In this document: one piece after another, positions 17,395 through 26,446 of the stretch
Layout: every line of letters begins with the position of its first letter
How positions within the stretch are numbered: position 1 is the first letter of the stretch
Assembly: GCF_016863615.1 (NCBI RefSeq)
Contig: NZ_BOPF01000004.1
Span: 1-64,000, forward strand
DNA from: Virgisporangium aliadipatigenens
GTDB lineage: Bacteria > Actinomycetota > Actinomycetes > Mycobacteriales > Micromonosporaceae
Direction: 5' to 3'
DNA: 64,000 bases
Notes under the pieces: model-generated
What the model saw: only the letters and a program-made list of their open reading frames with translations
Database searches by the model: none
What the model was told of the DNA's origin: nothing
Translations under genes and position numbers: made by a program

Positions 17395-18549
17395 ATGACC
17401 GGCCTGCTCGACCTCGACTCGTTGCACTCCGACGAGGAGCTCCAGATCCGGGAGGTCGTGCGTCGGCTCGTCGACGAGCACGTGCGCCCCCACGTCGCCG
17501 GCTGGTACGAGGACGGGCACGTGCCCGTGCGCGACCTGGCGAAGGCGTTCGCGGAGGTGGGCCTGCTCGGGATGCATCTTTCGGGGTACGGCTGCGCCGG
17601 CGCCTCGGCGGTCGCCTACGGGCTGGCCTGCCTGGAGCTGGAGGCCGGCGACTCCGGCGTGCGGTCGCTGGTGAGCGTGCAGGGCTCGCTGGCGATGTTC
17701 GCGATCTGGAAGTGGGGCAGCGAGGAGCAGAAGCAGCGCTGGCTGCCGTCGATGGCGGCCGGCGACGCGATCGGCTGTTTCGGGCTGACCGAGCCCGATC
17801 ACGGTTCCGACCCGGCGTCGATGGCGACGCGGGCCCGGCGCGACGGTTCGGACTGGGTGCTCAACGGCTCCAAGATGTGGATCACCAACGCGCCGGTGGC
17901 CGACGTGGCCGTGATCTGGGCGCGGGTCGAGGAGGGCGTCACCGGCTTCGTGGTGCCGACCGACGCGCCCGGGTTCAGCGCGCGGGAGATCAAGCAGAAG
18001 CTGTCGCTGCGCGCCTCGTCGACCGGCGAGATCGTGCTCGACGACGTGCGGCTGCCGGCCGACGCGCAGTTGCCGTTCGCCAAGGGGCTGAAGGCGCCGC
18101 TGAGCTGCCTGACCGAGGCGCGCTACGGCATCGTGTGGGGTGCGCTCGGGGCCGCCCGGGACTGCCTGGACACCGCGATCGACTACGCGCGGACGCGGGA
18201 GCAGTTCGGCCGGCCGATCGGCGGGTTCCAGCTGACCCAGGCGAAGCTGGCCGACATGGCGGTCGAGCTGGAGAAGGGCTACCTGCTCGCGGTGCACCTC
18301 GGGCGCACGCACGACGCCGGGCGGCTCAAGCCGCACCAGGTCAGCGTCGGCAAGCTCAACAACGTGCGCGAGGCCATCGCGATCGCCCGCCAGTGCCGCA
18401 CGATCCTCGGCGCCAACGGCATCAGCGGCGAATACCCGGTGTTGCGGCACGCTAACAATCTGGAGAGCGTGCTGACCTACGAGGGCACCTCCGAGGTGCA
18501 CCAGCTGGTGATCGGTCAGCAGCTCACGGGCCTTGCCGCGTTCACCTGA
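17395..18549 (+). CDS. gcdH: Acyl-CoA dehydrogenase, glutaryl-CoA dehydrogenase type
   Basis: 384 aa FAD enzyme. It carries the acyl-CoA-binding CFGLTEPDHGSDP, the FAD segment KMWITNAPVADV, and the catalytic Glu in LTYEGTSEVHQLVIG near residue 367, which matches GcdH. It would oxidatively decarboxylate glutaryl-CoA to crotonyl-CoA in lysine/tryptophan breakdown. The exact acyl-CoA could differ. No other catabolic genes are adjacent. An 18-bp perfect palindrome covers its stop codon. Confidence 0.9.
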   Translation: MTGLLDLDSLHSDEELQIREVVRRLVDEHVRPHVAGWYEDGHVPVRDLAKAFAEVGLLGMHLSGYGCAGASAVAYGLACLELEAGDSGVRSLVSVQGSLAMFAIWKWGSEEQKQRWLPSMAAGDAIGCFGLTEPDHGSDPASMATRARRDGSDWVLNGSKMWITNAPVADVAVIWARVEEGVTGFVVPTDAPGFSAREIKQKLSLRASSTGEIVLDDVRLPADAQLPFAKGLKAPLSCLTEARYGIVWGALGAARDCLDTAIDYARTREQFGRPIGGFQLTQAKLADMAVELEKGYLLAVHLGRTHDAGRLKPHQVSVGKLNNVREAIAIARQCRTILGANGISGEYPVLRHANNLESVLTYEGTSEVHQLVIGQQLTGLAAFT

Positions 18550-18560
18550 CCGGTCAGGTG
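18543..18560. promoter_or_regulatory. 18-bp perfect palindrome across the gcdH stop codon
   Basis: CACCTGACC and its exact complement GGTCAGGTG lie back to back with no spacer. Such a shape makes a poor hairpin loop but a good dimer-binding site. It lies 63 bases before the next gene's start, so control of the DUF4230 gene is possible. The TGA stop of gcdH is within the left half. Confidence 0.45.
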
Positions 18561-18623
18561 TCGGGTTGTGCGCGACTGGGCACTATTAGCGCCAGGACCA
18601 CATCTCGACCGGAGGGCCGAGCC

Positions 18624-19481
18624 ATGACGGTGGACAGGGGTAAGACCGACACCGACCCGGAGACGACGCAGGAGACGGGGGAGCGGGCCTACGAGGCCGG
18701 CCGGGCATCGGTGCCCGAGCACAGCACCCGCGAGTATCCGCAGGTCACGTCCAGGGACGCGGACGAGCGGGACGACCTCGACGCGCGCGAGCGCGCCTAC
18801 CGCGACGCGCCGGCGCGCGGCGACCGGATGGGCCTGCCGACCAGGGCGCTGCGCGGGCTGTTCTGGCTGGTCGCCACCGTCGGGCTGGTCCTGGCGCTGG
18901 TGGTCGGTGCGCAGTCGGTGGGTTGGCTGCCGGAGTTCAAGAACCCGTTCAAGGAGCAGACGACCGATCGCTCCCAGCCGCCGCTGCTGCAGTCCATCCA
19001 GGACCTGAGCCGCTACGTCGCCGCCGAGGGCAACTTCCAGGTGATCATCGACGTGCAGCAGAACCAGAAGTACGTGCCGGACTTCCTGGTCAACGACCGG
19101 GTGCTGTTCGTGGCGGCCGGGACCGTCGACTCCTACGTGGACTTCGGCAACATCGGCTCCGGTGCGCTGAAGGAGTCGGCGGACCGCCGTTCGGTCGAGG
19201 TGACGCTGCCGGCGCCGCAGCTGGGCAAGCCCAACCTCGACCCGGCGAGGTCCCAGGTCTACTCCCGCGAACGGGGCCTGCTCAACCGGCTGGGCGACGT
19301 GTTCAAGGACGACCCGAGCCGGATGCAGGAGGTCTACAAGCTCGCCGAGGAACGGCTGACCGCCGCCGCCACGGAGAGCGGGCTGCGCGAACGGGCGCAG
19401 GAGAACACCACGAAGATGCTCGAGGGTCTGCTCAAGTCCCTGGGGTACACCGCCGTCACCGTGAAGTACCAGGCGCCGTAG
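18624..19481 (+). CDS. DUF4230 membrane protein
   Basis: 285 aa. A charged, acidic cytoplasmic N-terminus (residues 1-70) precedes one membrane helix ([21 protein letters not shown]) and an extracytoplasmic DUF4230 domain with [25 protein letters not shown]. The rest is helical to the end. Function unknown for the family. ATG 18624 follows GGAGGG; a longer frame from 18558 overlaps the palindrome and has no RBS. Ends 16 bases before sdaA. Confidence 0.82.
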   Translation: MTVDRGKTDTDPETTQETGERAYEAGRASVPEHSTREYPQVTSRDADERDDLDARERAYRDAPARGDRMGLPTRALRGLFWLVATVGLVLALVVGAQSVGWLPEFKNPFKEQTTDRSQPPLLQSIQDLSRYVAAEGNFQVIIDVQQNQKYVPDFLVNDRVLFVAAGTVDSYVDFGNIGSGALKESADRRSVEVTLPAPQLGKPNLDPARSQVYSRERGLLNRLGDVFKDDPSRMQEVYKLAEERLTAAATESGLRERAQENTTKMLEGLLKSLGYTAVTVKYQAP

Positions 19482-19497
19482 ACATAGGCTCGGAGGC

Positions 19498-20841
19498 GTG
19501 ATCAGCGTCTTCGAGTTGTTCACCGTCGGCATCGGCCCGTCCAGTTCGCACACGGTCGGGCCGATGCGTGCTGCCCGGCGCTTCACGAGCGGGCTGGCCG
19601 ACGACGGCCTGCTCGATGCGACGGCGCACGTGCGGGCGGAGCTGTTCGGCTCGCTCGGTGCCACCGGACACGGCCACGGCAGCGAGAAGGCGGTGCTGCT
19701 GGGCCTCGCCGGCGAGGCGCCGGAGACGGTCGACACCGACACCGCGGCCGAACGGGCGGCCGGCATGCGCGAGAAGGCCCCGCTGCTGGGCGTGCACGAC
19801 AGCGGCGTCGAGGTGGTGCTGCACCGGCGACGCACACTGCCCGAGCACCCGAACGGCATGACGTTCACGGCGTTCGGCCCCGATGGCGAGGTGCTGCGGG
19901 TCCGCACGTACTACTCGGTCGGCGGCGGCTTCGTGGTGGACGAGGGCAGCGGTCGCATCGTGGAGGACGGCACGCCGGTGCCGTATCCGTTCACGACCGG
20001 GGTGGAGCTGTTGCGACTGACCGCGGAGAGCGGGCTCTCGATCGGCGCGCTGATGCTGGCCAACGAGGCCGTCCGCCGACCGGTGCCGGAGGTGCACGAC
20101 GGGCTGCTGCACATCTGGAACGTCATGCAGGAGTGCGTCGCCAAGGGCTGCGCCACGTCCGGGACACTGCCCGGCGGCTTGAAAGTTCCACGCCGGGCGC
20201 CGGAACTGCACGCGTCGCTGGTCGGTGACCCCTATTCGACAGATCCGTTGCGCGTCCTGGACTGGGTGACCCTCTTCGCGTTGGCCGTCAACGAGGAGAA
20301 CGCCGCCGGTGGGCGGGTGGTGACCGCGCCGACGAACGGGGCGGCCGGCATTGTTCCCGCCGTTCTGCACTACTACACCCGCTTCGTCCCAGGGGCCGAC
20401 GACGAAGGCGTCGTGCGCTTTTTGCTGGCGGCCGCTGCTATTGGCGTTCTATTTAAGGAAAATGCCTCGATATCCGGCGCCGAGGTGGGGTGCCAGGGTG
20501 AGGTGGGATCGGCCTGCTCCATGGCCGCGGCGGGACTGGCGGAAGTGCTGGGCGGAACGCCGGCCCAGGTGGAGAACGCCGCCGAGATCGCGATGGAGCA
20601 CAACCTGGGCCTGACCTGCGATCCGGTGGGTGGCCTGGTGCAGATCCCGTGCATCGAGCGCAACGCCGTCGCGTCCATCAAGGCGATCACGGCCGCTCGG
20701 ATGGCGCTCCGTGGCGACGGCACGCACACTGTGTCCCTGGACAAGGTCATCAAGACGATGCGTGAGACCGGCGCCGACATGAAGGTCAAATACAAAGAAA
20801 CCGCTCGTGGTGGTCTTGCCGTCAACGTTATTGAGTGCTGA
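19498..20841 (+). CDS. sdaA: L-serine ammonia-lyase, iron-sulfur type
   Basis: 447 aa single-chain serine dehydratase that turns L-serine into pyruvate and ammonia. The N-terminal half opens with [16 protein letters not shown]; the C-terminal half contains the 4Fe-4S cysteines: in [14 protein letters not shown] near residue 340 and [12 protein letters not shown] near 380. Full length for the fused alpha-beta form. GTG 19498. With serC at 10944 it balances serine formation and breakdown in the same region. Confidence 0.95.
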   Translation: MISVFELFTVGIGPSSSHTVGPMRAARRFTSGLADDGLLDATAHVRAELFGSLGATGHGHGSEKAVLLGLAGEAPETVDTDTAAERAAGMREKAPLLGVHDSGVEVVLHRRRTLPEHPNGMTFTAFGPDGEVLRVRTYYSVGGGFVVDEGSGRIVEDGTPVPYPFTTGVELLRLTAESGLSIGALMLANEAVRRPVPEVHDGLLHIWNVMQECVAKGCATSGTLPGGLKVPRRAPELHASLVGDPYSTDPLRVLDWVTLFALAVNEENAAGGRVVTAPTNGAAGIVPAVLHYYTRFVPGADDEGVVRFLLAAAAIGVLFKENASISGAEVGCQGEVGSACSMAAAGLAEVLGGTPAQVENAAEIAMEHNLGLTCDPVGGLVQIPCIERNAVASIKAITAARMALRGDGTHTVSLDKVIKTMRETGADMKVKYKETARGGLAVNVIEC

Positions 20842-20874
20842 CAATGTGCCTGCCTCGTGACTCTCGGGAAACGT

Positions 20875-20892
20875 AGTAGTAACGCGACTACT
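20875..20892. terminator. Weak hairpin after sdaA (AGTAGT / ACTACT)
   Basis: Perfect 6-bp arms around AACGCG, extendable by GGAA/TTCC with a four-base bulge. It lies 33 bases past the sdaA stop and 95 bases before the ABC gene, so it could end sdaA transcription or act in the ABC promoter. The rest of the 145-base gap shows no other clear element. Confidence 0.4.
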
Positions 20893-20986
20893 TTCCGCAC
20901 ATGGGTCATTCACCCGATGGTTACCCAGGGACAGGGCGACCACAGTACTCAATTCGGGGCAGGGTGTAGCAGGGGGCGGAGGTGGC

Positions 20987-22258
20987 GTGTCAACAGTCGA
21001 ATTGCGTGAAGTGTCGAAAGTCTTCCCGGACGGGACCGTCGCTGTCGATCGAGTGGATCTCGAGGTCGGCGACGGCGAGTTCATGGTCCTGTTGGGCCCG
21101 TCGGGCTGCGGGAAGTCCACGATCCTGCGCATGATCGCCGGGCTGGAGGATGCCTCGTCCGGATCCGTGCTGCTCGACGGCGCCGCCGCCGAGGAGCTGA
21201 CGCCGAAGGAACGCGGCGTCGCCATGGTCTTCCAGGACTTCGCTCTCTACCCGCACATGAGCGTCAACGACAACATCGGGTTCCCGCTGAAGGTATCCGG
21301 CGTGGCGGAGGAACGCCGGGGTGACCAGATCCGGGAAGTGGCGGCCGCCCTCGGCATCGGCGACGTCCTGGGCCGGCGGCCGGGCCAGCTCTCCGGCGGC
21401 CAGCGGCAACGGGTGGCGATGGGGCGGGCGATAGTGCGCCGGCCGAAGCTGTTCCTGATGGACGAGCCGCTGTCCAACCTGGACAGCCAGCTGCGCGCCG
21501 AGTTACGTGCCGAGATCTCCGGGCTGGTCCGCGAGCTGGGCGTCACGTGCGTGTACGTCACCCACGACCAGGCCGAGGCGCTCACCATGGCCGACCGGGT
21601 CGCGATCCTGCGCAAGGGCGTGCTCCAGGACGTCGGCACGCCGACCGAGGTCTACGGCAAGCCGGCGACGCTGTACGTCGCGGCGTTCCTCGGCAGTCCC
21701 CGGATGAACCTGCTGGAGGCGCAGGTCTCGGTGGCGCTCGACCGCCACGTGGCGCTGCGCTTCGGCGAGCAGGAGGTGCACATCCCCTGGGACGACCTGC
21801 GCGCCCGGCACGTGGCCCACTACCACGGCGAACGCATCGTCGTCGGCGTGCGGCCGGAGGCCCTGACCCCGGTCGCCGCGAACACGCCGGGAGACGTCCT
21901 GCGCGGGCGCATCCGGCACCTCGAACACCACGGGCACGAGTCCCTGGCGTTCCTCGACATCGGCGCCACCGCGGTGGTCGTCGACGAGATGGCGGGCCCC
22001 GCCGCCACCAGCGGTCCTCCCCAGGGCGGGTGGCGGGGGTTGGTCAGGAAGCTGTCCGGCAACGGCACCCGGGGCGCCGTGACCGAACAGCCCGCGTTGG
22101 AAGGCGGCCGGCACCATCGCCGGCCGGCGGATGTGGCGGTGCGGCTCGCGCCGTATCCGCCCGTGGGGCCGGGGCACCCGCTCGCGGTCTCGGTAAAGGT
22201 CAACGCGCTGCACTTCTTCGAGGAGCGCGGCAAACGAATCGACGTGGGCTGGCGGTAG
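20987..22258 (+). CDS. Sugar-type ABC transporter ATP-binding protein (MsmK/UgpC-like), orphan
   Basis: 423 aa. Walker A GPSGCGKST, Q-loop QDFALYPHM, signature LSGGQRQR, Walker B LFLMDEPLSNLD and switch THDQ are all intact. The C-terminal TOBE domain (about 240-400) is split by a low-complexity insertion near residues 335-375. This class energises carbohydrate importers, and one ATPase can serve several permeases. No permease or binding protein is next to it, which fits a shared ATPase. GTG 20987, with GGAGG four bases upstream. Confidence 0.92.
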   Translation: MSTVELREVSKVFPDGTVAVDRVDLEVGDGEFMVLLGPSGCGKSTILRMIAGLEDASSGSVLLDGAAAEELTPKERGVAMVFQDFALYPHMSVNDNIGFPLKVSGVAEERRGDQIREVAAALGIGDVLGRRPGQLSGGQRQRVAMGRAIVRRPKLFLMDEPLSNLDSQLRAELRAEISGLVRELGVTCVYVTHDQAEALTMADRVAILRKGVLQDVGTPTEVYGKPATLYVAAFLGSPRMNLLEAQVSVALDRHVALRFGEQEVHIPWDDLRARHVAHYHGERIVVGVRPEALTPVAANTPGDVLRGRIRHLEHHGHESLAFLDIGATAVVVDEMAGPAATSGPPQGGWRGLVRKLSGNGTRGAVTEQPALEGGRHHRRPADVAVRLAPYPPVGPGHPLAVSVKVNALHFFEERGKRIDVGWR

Positions 22259-22295
22259 GACCACCGGCCCACGGACACCGACCTGGGGAGGCGGC

Positions 22296-23264
22296 ATGGC
22301 GGCAAGTTCCGGCTTACTGGTGATCGAACGGATCCTGCGCGACCGCGACGGCGTGTGGGAACAGATCGGGGAGGAACGCGACCTCGGAAAGCTGAGCCTG
22401 CAGATGCTCGGCAGTTCCGTGGCCGCACTGGCCTGCTACGGCGCCGTGCTCGGCGCGTCAAACACCCGCAACGCGGCGCTGCAGGCGCTCGTGTCGTCGG
22501 TGAAGCTGCCGTTGCTGTTCCTGGTGACGCTGGCGATCTGCCTGCCGACGCTGTACCTGTTCAACCTCGTCTTCGGGGCGAAGCTGCAGGTGAAGCAGGC
22601 TCTGGCGCTGGTGCTCGTGGCGATCACGGTGATCAGCACGCTGTCGTTCGCGTTCGCGCCGATCAGCCTGTTCTTCCTGATCACGGCGAACCACTACCAG
22701 TTCTTCAAGCTGCTCAACGTCGGCATCCTCACGCTCACCGCCCTGGTGGGGCTGCGCTTCCTGACCGGCGGGATGGCGTCGCTGAACAGGTACAACGCGC
22801 TGCGCACGGTGCCGGCGACGCCGGTCAACGGGACCAGCGCGGCGGTGGCGCAGAAGCCGGTCGAGCAGCCGGTGCACGCGCTGCCGTCGGGCGAGGCGGC
22901 CGCCGCGGAGGGCGTCGACGCGCTGGACGGGATGCTCGCCGCGCCGGCTCCGGCGGCCCGCCCCGCGGCGTCGACGCCGGCGCTGCAACGCGCGCTGACG
23001 ACTCCCGACCGGCCGGTGCCGGCCAACGCCATCCCGCAGTGGTCGGTCGCGCCGCGCTCGCCGCACCAGGTGGAGTCGCCCGACGGGTCCTCCAGCATGA
23101 CGCTGCTGTACGTGTGGATCCTGCTGTTCGGGTTCGTCGGCACGCAGCTGGCCTGGACGCTGCGGCCGTTCTTCGGCAGCCCGGACCAGAAGTTCGAGCT
23201 GTTCCGGTCGATCGACGGGAACTTCTACGTCGACATCGTGCGCACGTTCGGGCACCTCTTCTAG
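22296..23264 (+). CDS. Multi-pass membrane protein with Pro/Ala-rich linker
   Basis: 322 aa that I do not recognise as a named family. Residues about 30-165 hold four or five membrane helices. Then a Pro/Ala-rich stretch (about 175-260) leads to one more helix (LLYVWILLFGFVGTQLAWTL) and a short conserved-looking end FGSPDQKFELFRSIDGNFYVDI. That tail resembles those of uncharacterised membrane proteins in planctomycetes and myxobacteria. ATG 22296 has GGGGAGG. Lies 37 bases after the ABC ATPase, so possibly cotranscribed. Confidence 0.78.
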   Translation: MAASSGLLVIERILRDRDGVWEQIGEERDLGKLSLQMLGSSVAALACYGAVLGASNTRNAALQALVSSVKLPLLFLVTLAICLPTLYLFNLVFGAKLQVKQALALVLVAITVISTLSFAFAPISLFFLITANHYQFFKLLNVGILTLTALVGLRFLTGGMASLNRYNALRTVPATPVNGTSAAVAQKPVEQPVHALPSGEAAAAEGVDALDGMLAAPAPAARPAASTPALQRALTTPDRPVPANAIPQWSVAPRSPHQVESPDGSSSMTLLYVWILLFGFVGTQLAWTLRPFFGSPDQKFELFRSIDGNFYVDIVRTFGHLF

Positions 23265-23266
23265 GC

Positions 23267-23285
23267 CCGGCGGCTACGCCGCCGG
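23267..23285. terminator. GC hairpin between convergent genes
   Basis: CCGGCGGC and GCCGCCGG close a 3-base TAC loop. The stem starts 3 bases after one stop and overlaps the end of the histidine kinase gene, so it could terminate both. Confidence 0.5.
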
Positions 23286-24323
23286 CAGAGTGAAGTGAAC
23301 TGTCGCGGGGGACGGGTCGCCCACCCAGATCCGTCCGCCGTGGCGGTCCACGATCCGCGCGCAGGTCGCCAGGCCGATCCCGGTGCCGCCGCGGCCGTCC
23401 GGGGTGCGTTCCCGGTGAACGAGGGCGAACGCCTGCGCGCGCGGCTGCGGCAGAAACGGCGCACCGGTGTCGGCGACCCTGAACTCCACCCAGCCGGTGC
23501 CGGCCGGGACGGCGTCGATCGAGATCCGCAACGGCCGGTCGGGTAACGCCGCCGCGAGTGCGCCGCAGAGCAGGTTCTGCATGAGCTGGGAGAGCTGAAC
23601 GGGGTCGGCGCGCACGGCGTTCATCGGCGCCAGGCTGACCACGGCGCCGGCCGACTCGATCGCGGGCCGCAGGTCGTCGATCAGTTCGCTCACGACGGCG
23701 GTCGGGTCGACGACCGGCTCCGGCACCCCGTCCCCGCCCGGCCGGCTGTACGCCAGCACGGCGCTGATCAGCTCGCTCATCCGGGCGGCGTTGCGGCTGA
23801 TGGCGGCGAACGTGCGCCGCTCCTCGGCGGGCAGCGCCTGCTCGGCGGCGAGCAGTTCGGCGTTGCCCAGGATCGTGGTGAGCGGCAGCCGCAGGTCGTG
23901 CGCGAGCACGTGCGCGAACGCGGCCAGGTCGGCGTTGGAGCGGGCGAGGGTGGCGGTGGCGCGCAGGCGTTCGGAGCTGTCGCGCACGACCCACACGAGA
24001 ACGTCGGTGCCGACCCGGGTGGCCCGGTAGTCGAAGCCGGTGGTGCCGTCGCTGCACTCGCCGGAGATCGGCACCCCGGAGTCGAGCACGCCCAGGCAGC
24101 GCGCGAGGCAGCCGTTCGCCCGCAGGTCGGTCCAGAGTTCGCTGCACAGCGCACCGAGGAGTGCGGTCGGGCGGGCCGCGCGGGCGGCGGCGTTGAGGTA
24201 GTCGACGCGCATGTCGACGGCCGTGCCGGAGCCGTCGCGCACGGCCGAGGCGAGGGTGACCGCGTCGGGCATGAGCTCCAGCACGTCCCACGCCAGGGCG
24301 GAACTCTCCGCGGCTACCTTCAC
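23274..24323 (-). CDS. Sensor histidine kinase, PAS-like plus HisKA/HATPase, orphan
   Basis: About 349 aa, no membrane segment, so probably cytosolic. Residues about 15-125 look like a PAS sensor with a Cys pair (CLARC); the H-box HVLAHDLRLPLTTILGNAELL is near residue 135, the N-box-like LMQNLLCGAL and G-box region GGTGIGLATCARIVDRHGG follow. It phosphorylates a partner not in the window: no response regulator is adjacent. The start is uncertain; GTG 24323 removes overlap with purC, whereas the frame stays open to 24407. Convergent with the membrane-protein gene. Confidence 0.8.
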   Translation of the reverse strand: MKVAAESSALAWDVLELMPDAVTLASAVRDGSGTAVDMRVDYLNAAARAARPTALLGALCSELWTDLRANGCLARCLGVLDSGVPISGECSDGTTGFDYRATRVGTDVLVWVVRDSSERLRATATLARSNADLAAFAHVLAHDLRLPLTTILGNAELLAAEQALPAEERRTFAAISRNAARMSELISAVLAYSRPGGDGVPEPVVDPTAVVSELIDDLRPAIESAGAVVSLAPMNAVRADPVQLSQLMQNLLCGALAAALPDRPLRISIDAVPAGTGWVEFRVADTGAPFLPQPRAQAFALVHRERTPDGRGGTGIGLATCARIVDRHGGRIWVGDPSPATVHFTLPAA

Positions 24324-24354
24324 TCCGCTCCGATCGGCCGGAGCGCGCGGAAAC

Positions 24355-25188
24355 TTAGCCCCAGCTTCGACCGGTGAGCTGTTCGTACGCGGCGACGTAG
24401 CGGCCACGGGTGGCGGCGATGATCTCCGCCGGCACCTCGGGCGCGGGCGGGTTGCGGTCCCAGCCGGTCGAGCGTGCCCAGTCCCGGATGAACTGCTTGT
24501 CGAACGCGTGCTGCACCCGGCCCGGCGTGTACTCGTCGGCCGGCCAGAAGCGCGAGGAGTCGGAGGTCAGCACCTCGTCGCCGAGCGTCAGCACACCGGC
24601 GTCGTCGAAGCCCAGCTCGATCTTGGTGTCGGCGATGATGATGCCGCGTCCGGCCGCGATGCGGGCACCGCGTTCGTAGACGGCGAGCGTGATCCGGCGC
24701 AGTTCCTCCGCCAACTCCGCACCGACGGCGGCGACCACCTCGTCGAACGTCATGGCGGTGTCGTGCTCGCCGATCGGCGCCTTGGTGGTCGGCGTGAAGA
24801 TCGGCTCCGGCAGCCGGTCGGACTCGCGCAGCCCCGGCGGGAGCTTGATCCCGCACACCGAGCCGGTCGCCTGGTACTCCGCCAGCCCCGAACCGGTCAG
24901 GTAGCCGCGCGCCACGCACTCGACCGTCACCATGGTCAGCGGCCGGCAGCGGATCGCCCGCCCGGCGAACTCCTCCGGCACGTCGGTCGCCGACAGCACA
25001 TGGTTGGGGACGAGGTCGCCCAGTTCGGTGAACCACCACAGGGACAGCGCGGTCAGCAGCTTGCCCTTGTCGGGGATGGTGGTCGGCAGGATGACGTCGT
25101 AGACCGACACCCGGTCGGAGGCGACGAGGATCAGGTCCTTCCCGTCGCGGTAGACGTCGCGGACCTTGCCCCGGTGGATGAGTTCCAT
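24355..25188 (-). CDS. purC: Phosphoribosylaminoimidazole-succinocarboxamide synthase
   Basis: ATP-dependent ligase joining aspartate to CAIR in purine synthesis. 277 aa. Signature segments GKVRDVYRDGKDLILVASDRVS at the start, ECVARGYLTGSG, the substrate/Mg region KIELGFDD and SRFWP are intact. ATG 25188 begins immediately with the conserved nucleotide-binding strand. No other pur gene is near. Confidence 0.96.
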   Translation of the reverse strand: MELIHRGKVRDVYRDGKDLILVASDRVSVYDVILPTTIPDKGKLLTALSLWWFTELGDLVPNHVLSATDVPEEFAGRAIRCRPLTMVTVECVARGYLTGSGLAEYQATGSVCGIKLPPGLRESDRLPEPIFTPTTKAPIGEHDTAMTFDEVVAAVGAELAEELRRITLAVYERGARIAAGRGIIIADTKIELGFDDAGVLTLGDEVLTSDSSRFWPADEYTPGRVQHAFDKQFIRDWARSTGWDRNPPAPEVPAEIIAATRGRYVAAYEQLTGRSWG

Positions 25189-25301
25189 CGGGGCGAACGC
25201 TATCGGGTGCCGGGGCGCCCGCCGTCGCCGGGTGTGCCCGTCCGGGCAGCGCCTTTACCAGGTGAAGGTGAACAGATCGGCGCCGTTAACCCGATGTTCG
25301 C

Positions 25302-25322
25302 CAGACGCTCACGCCACGTCTG
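25302..25322. promoter_or_regulatory. 6-bp dyad CAGACG / CGTCTG before the substrate-binding-protein gene
   Basis: Perfect arms with a 9-base centre, 35 bases before GTG 25358, in the 169-base gap between the divergent purC and the envelope-module genes. It is a plausible operator; nothing else stands out in the gap. Confidence 0.3.
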
Positions 25323-25357
25323 ACGTAACGCGTCCCCTCCGCCGACACCCTGAGCCG

Positions 25358-26437
25358 GTGCGACGACTACTCAGCACTTTCCTGGCCCTGGCGATCCTCG
25401 GCGGTGTCGGCGGGATCATCTGGGCCAACGTGGCGTCCGATGGAGCGGGCGCCGGCGACCTCGCGACGGTTCGCGGGGTGATCGGTTCGGAGAAGAGCGC
25501 GTTCTTCGCGGACCCGGCCGTGGCGGCGGCGTTCGCCGCGCACGGGGTGAAGATCACTGTGGACGGGGCCGGCTCGCGCCGGATCGCCGAGACGGACCTG
25601 GGCGACTACGACTTCGCCTTCCCGTCCAGCGCGCCCTCGGCCGAGAAGATCCAGCAGAACGTCAAGGTCAAGGGCACCTACGCGCCGTTCTACTCGCCGA
25701 TGGCGATCGCGACGTTCAAGCCCCTGGCGCACCTGCTCGTGAGCCAGGGCATCACCCGGATCGCGCCGCAGGGCTATTGGGAGTTCGACGTGAAGGCCTA
25801 TCTGGGCGCCGTCGAGCGGGGACTGCGCTGGGACGCCATCCCCAACAACACCGAGTACCCGGCGCGCAAGACGGTGCTCGTCACCACCACCCAGCCGCGC
25901 GACTCCAACTCGGCGGCCATGTACGCCGCCGTGATGTCGTACGTGCTCAACGGCGAGAACGTCATCCGCGACCAGACCCAGCTCGGCGCCGTGCAGCCGA
26001 AGGTGAGCCGCCTCTTCCTCGACCAGGGCTACCTGGAGAGCAGCACCGAGGCGCCCTGGGAGAAGTACCTCGCCAACGGGCTGAACGCCGCGCCGCTGGT
26101 GTGGGTCTACGAGGCGCAGTTCGTGGGGAAGCAGCTCAACGACGACAAGGCGATCAAGGACGGCATGGTGCTCGCCTACCCGACGCCGACCGTGCTGTCC
26201 AAGCACACCCTCCTGGCGCTGAACGACAGCGGCGACCGCGTGGGCCGGCTGCTCACCGAGGATCCCGAGCTGCGCCGCCTCGCCGCCCGGCACGGCTTCC
26301 GCACGAACGGCTTCGACCAGGCCGTCGCGGCGAAGAAGCTCGCCGTTCCCGGGACGCTGGCCGGGGTCGTCGACCCGCCCGGGTTCGAGATCCAGGAAGC
26401 CCTGCTCGAAGCCATCGCCCAGCAGTACAAGAACTGA
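25358..26437 (+). CDS. Membrane-anchored substrate-binding-like protein
   Basis: 359 aa. The N-terminal helix LALAILGGVGGIIWANV has no lipobox Cys, so it is likely a membrane anchor. The rest resembles periplasmic substrate-binding folds. It has conserved blocks DYDFAFPSSAPSAEKIQ, AALVWVYEAQF-like region and a long alpha-helical C-terminus. The partner at 26447 has a similar fold plus a VWA domain; the two genes are 9 bases apart. No ABC permease is near, so classical import is not implied. GTG 25358 is the likely start because the anchor begins right there; a longer frame to 25166 runs through the purC gap. Confidence 0.8.
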   Translation: MRRLLSTFLALAILGGVGGIIWANVASDGAGAGDLATVRGVIGSEKSAFFADPAVAAAFAAHGVKITVDGAGSRRIAETDLGDYDFAFPSSAPSAEKIQQNVKVKGTYAPFYSPMAIATFKPLAHLLVSQGITRIAPQGYWEFDVKAYLGAVERGLRWDAIPNNTEYPARKTVLVTTTQPRDSNSAAMYAAVMSYVLNGENVIRDQTQLGAVQPKVSRLFLDQGYLESSTEAPWEKYLANGLNAAPLVWVYEAQFVGKQLNDDKAIKDGMVLAYPTPTVLSKHTLLALNDSGDRVGRLLTEDPELRRLAARHGFRTNGFDQAVAAKKLAVPGTLAGVVDPPGFEIQEALLEAIAQQYKN

Positions 26438-26446
26438 GGAGCAACG

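Noticed and set aside
20842-20986. An msiK-type RNA element in the ABC-gene leader
   Set aside because: A hairpin exists but I could not match the conserved bulges of that motif by eye.
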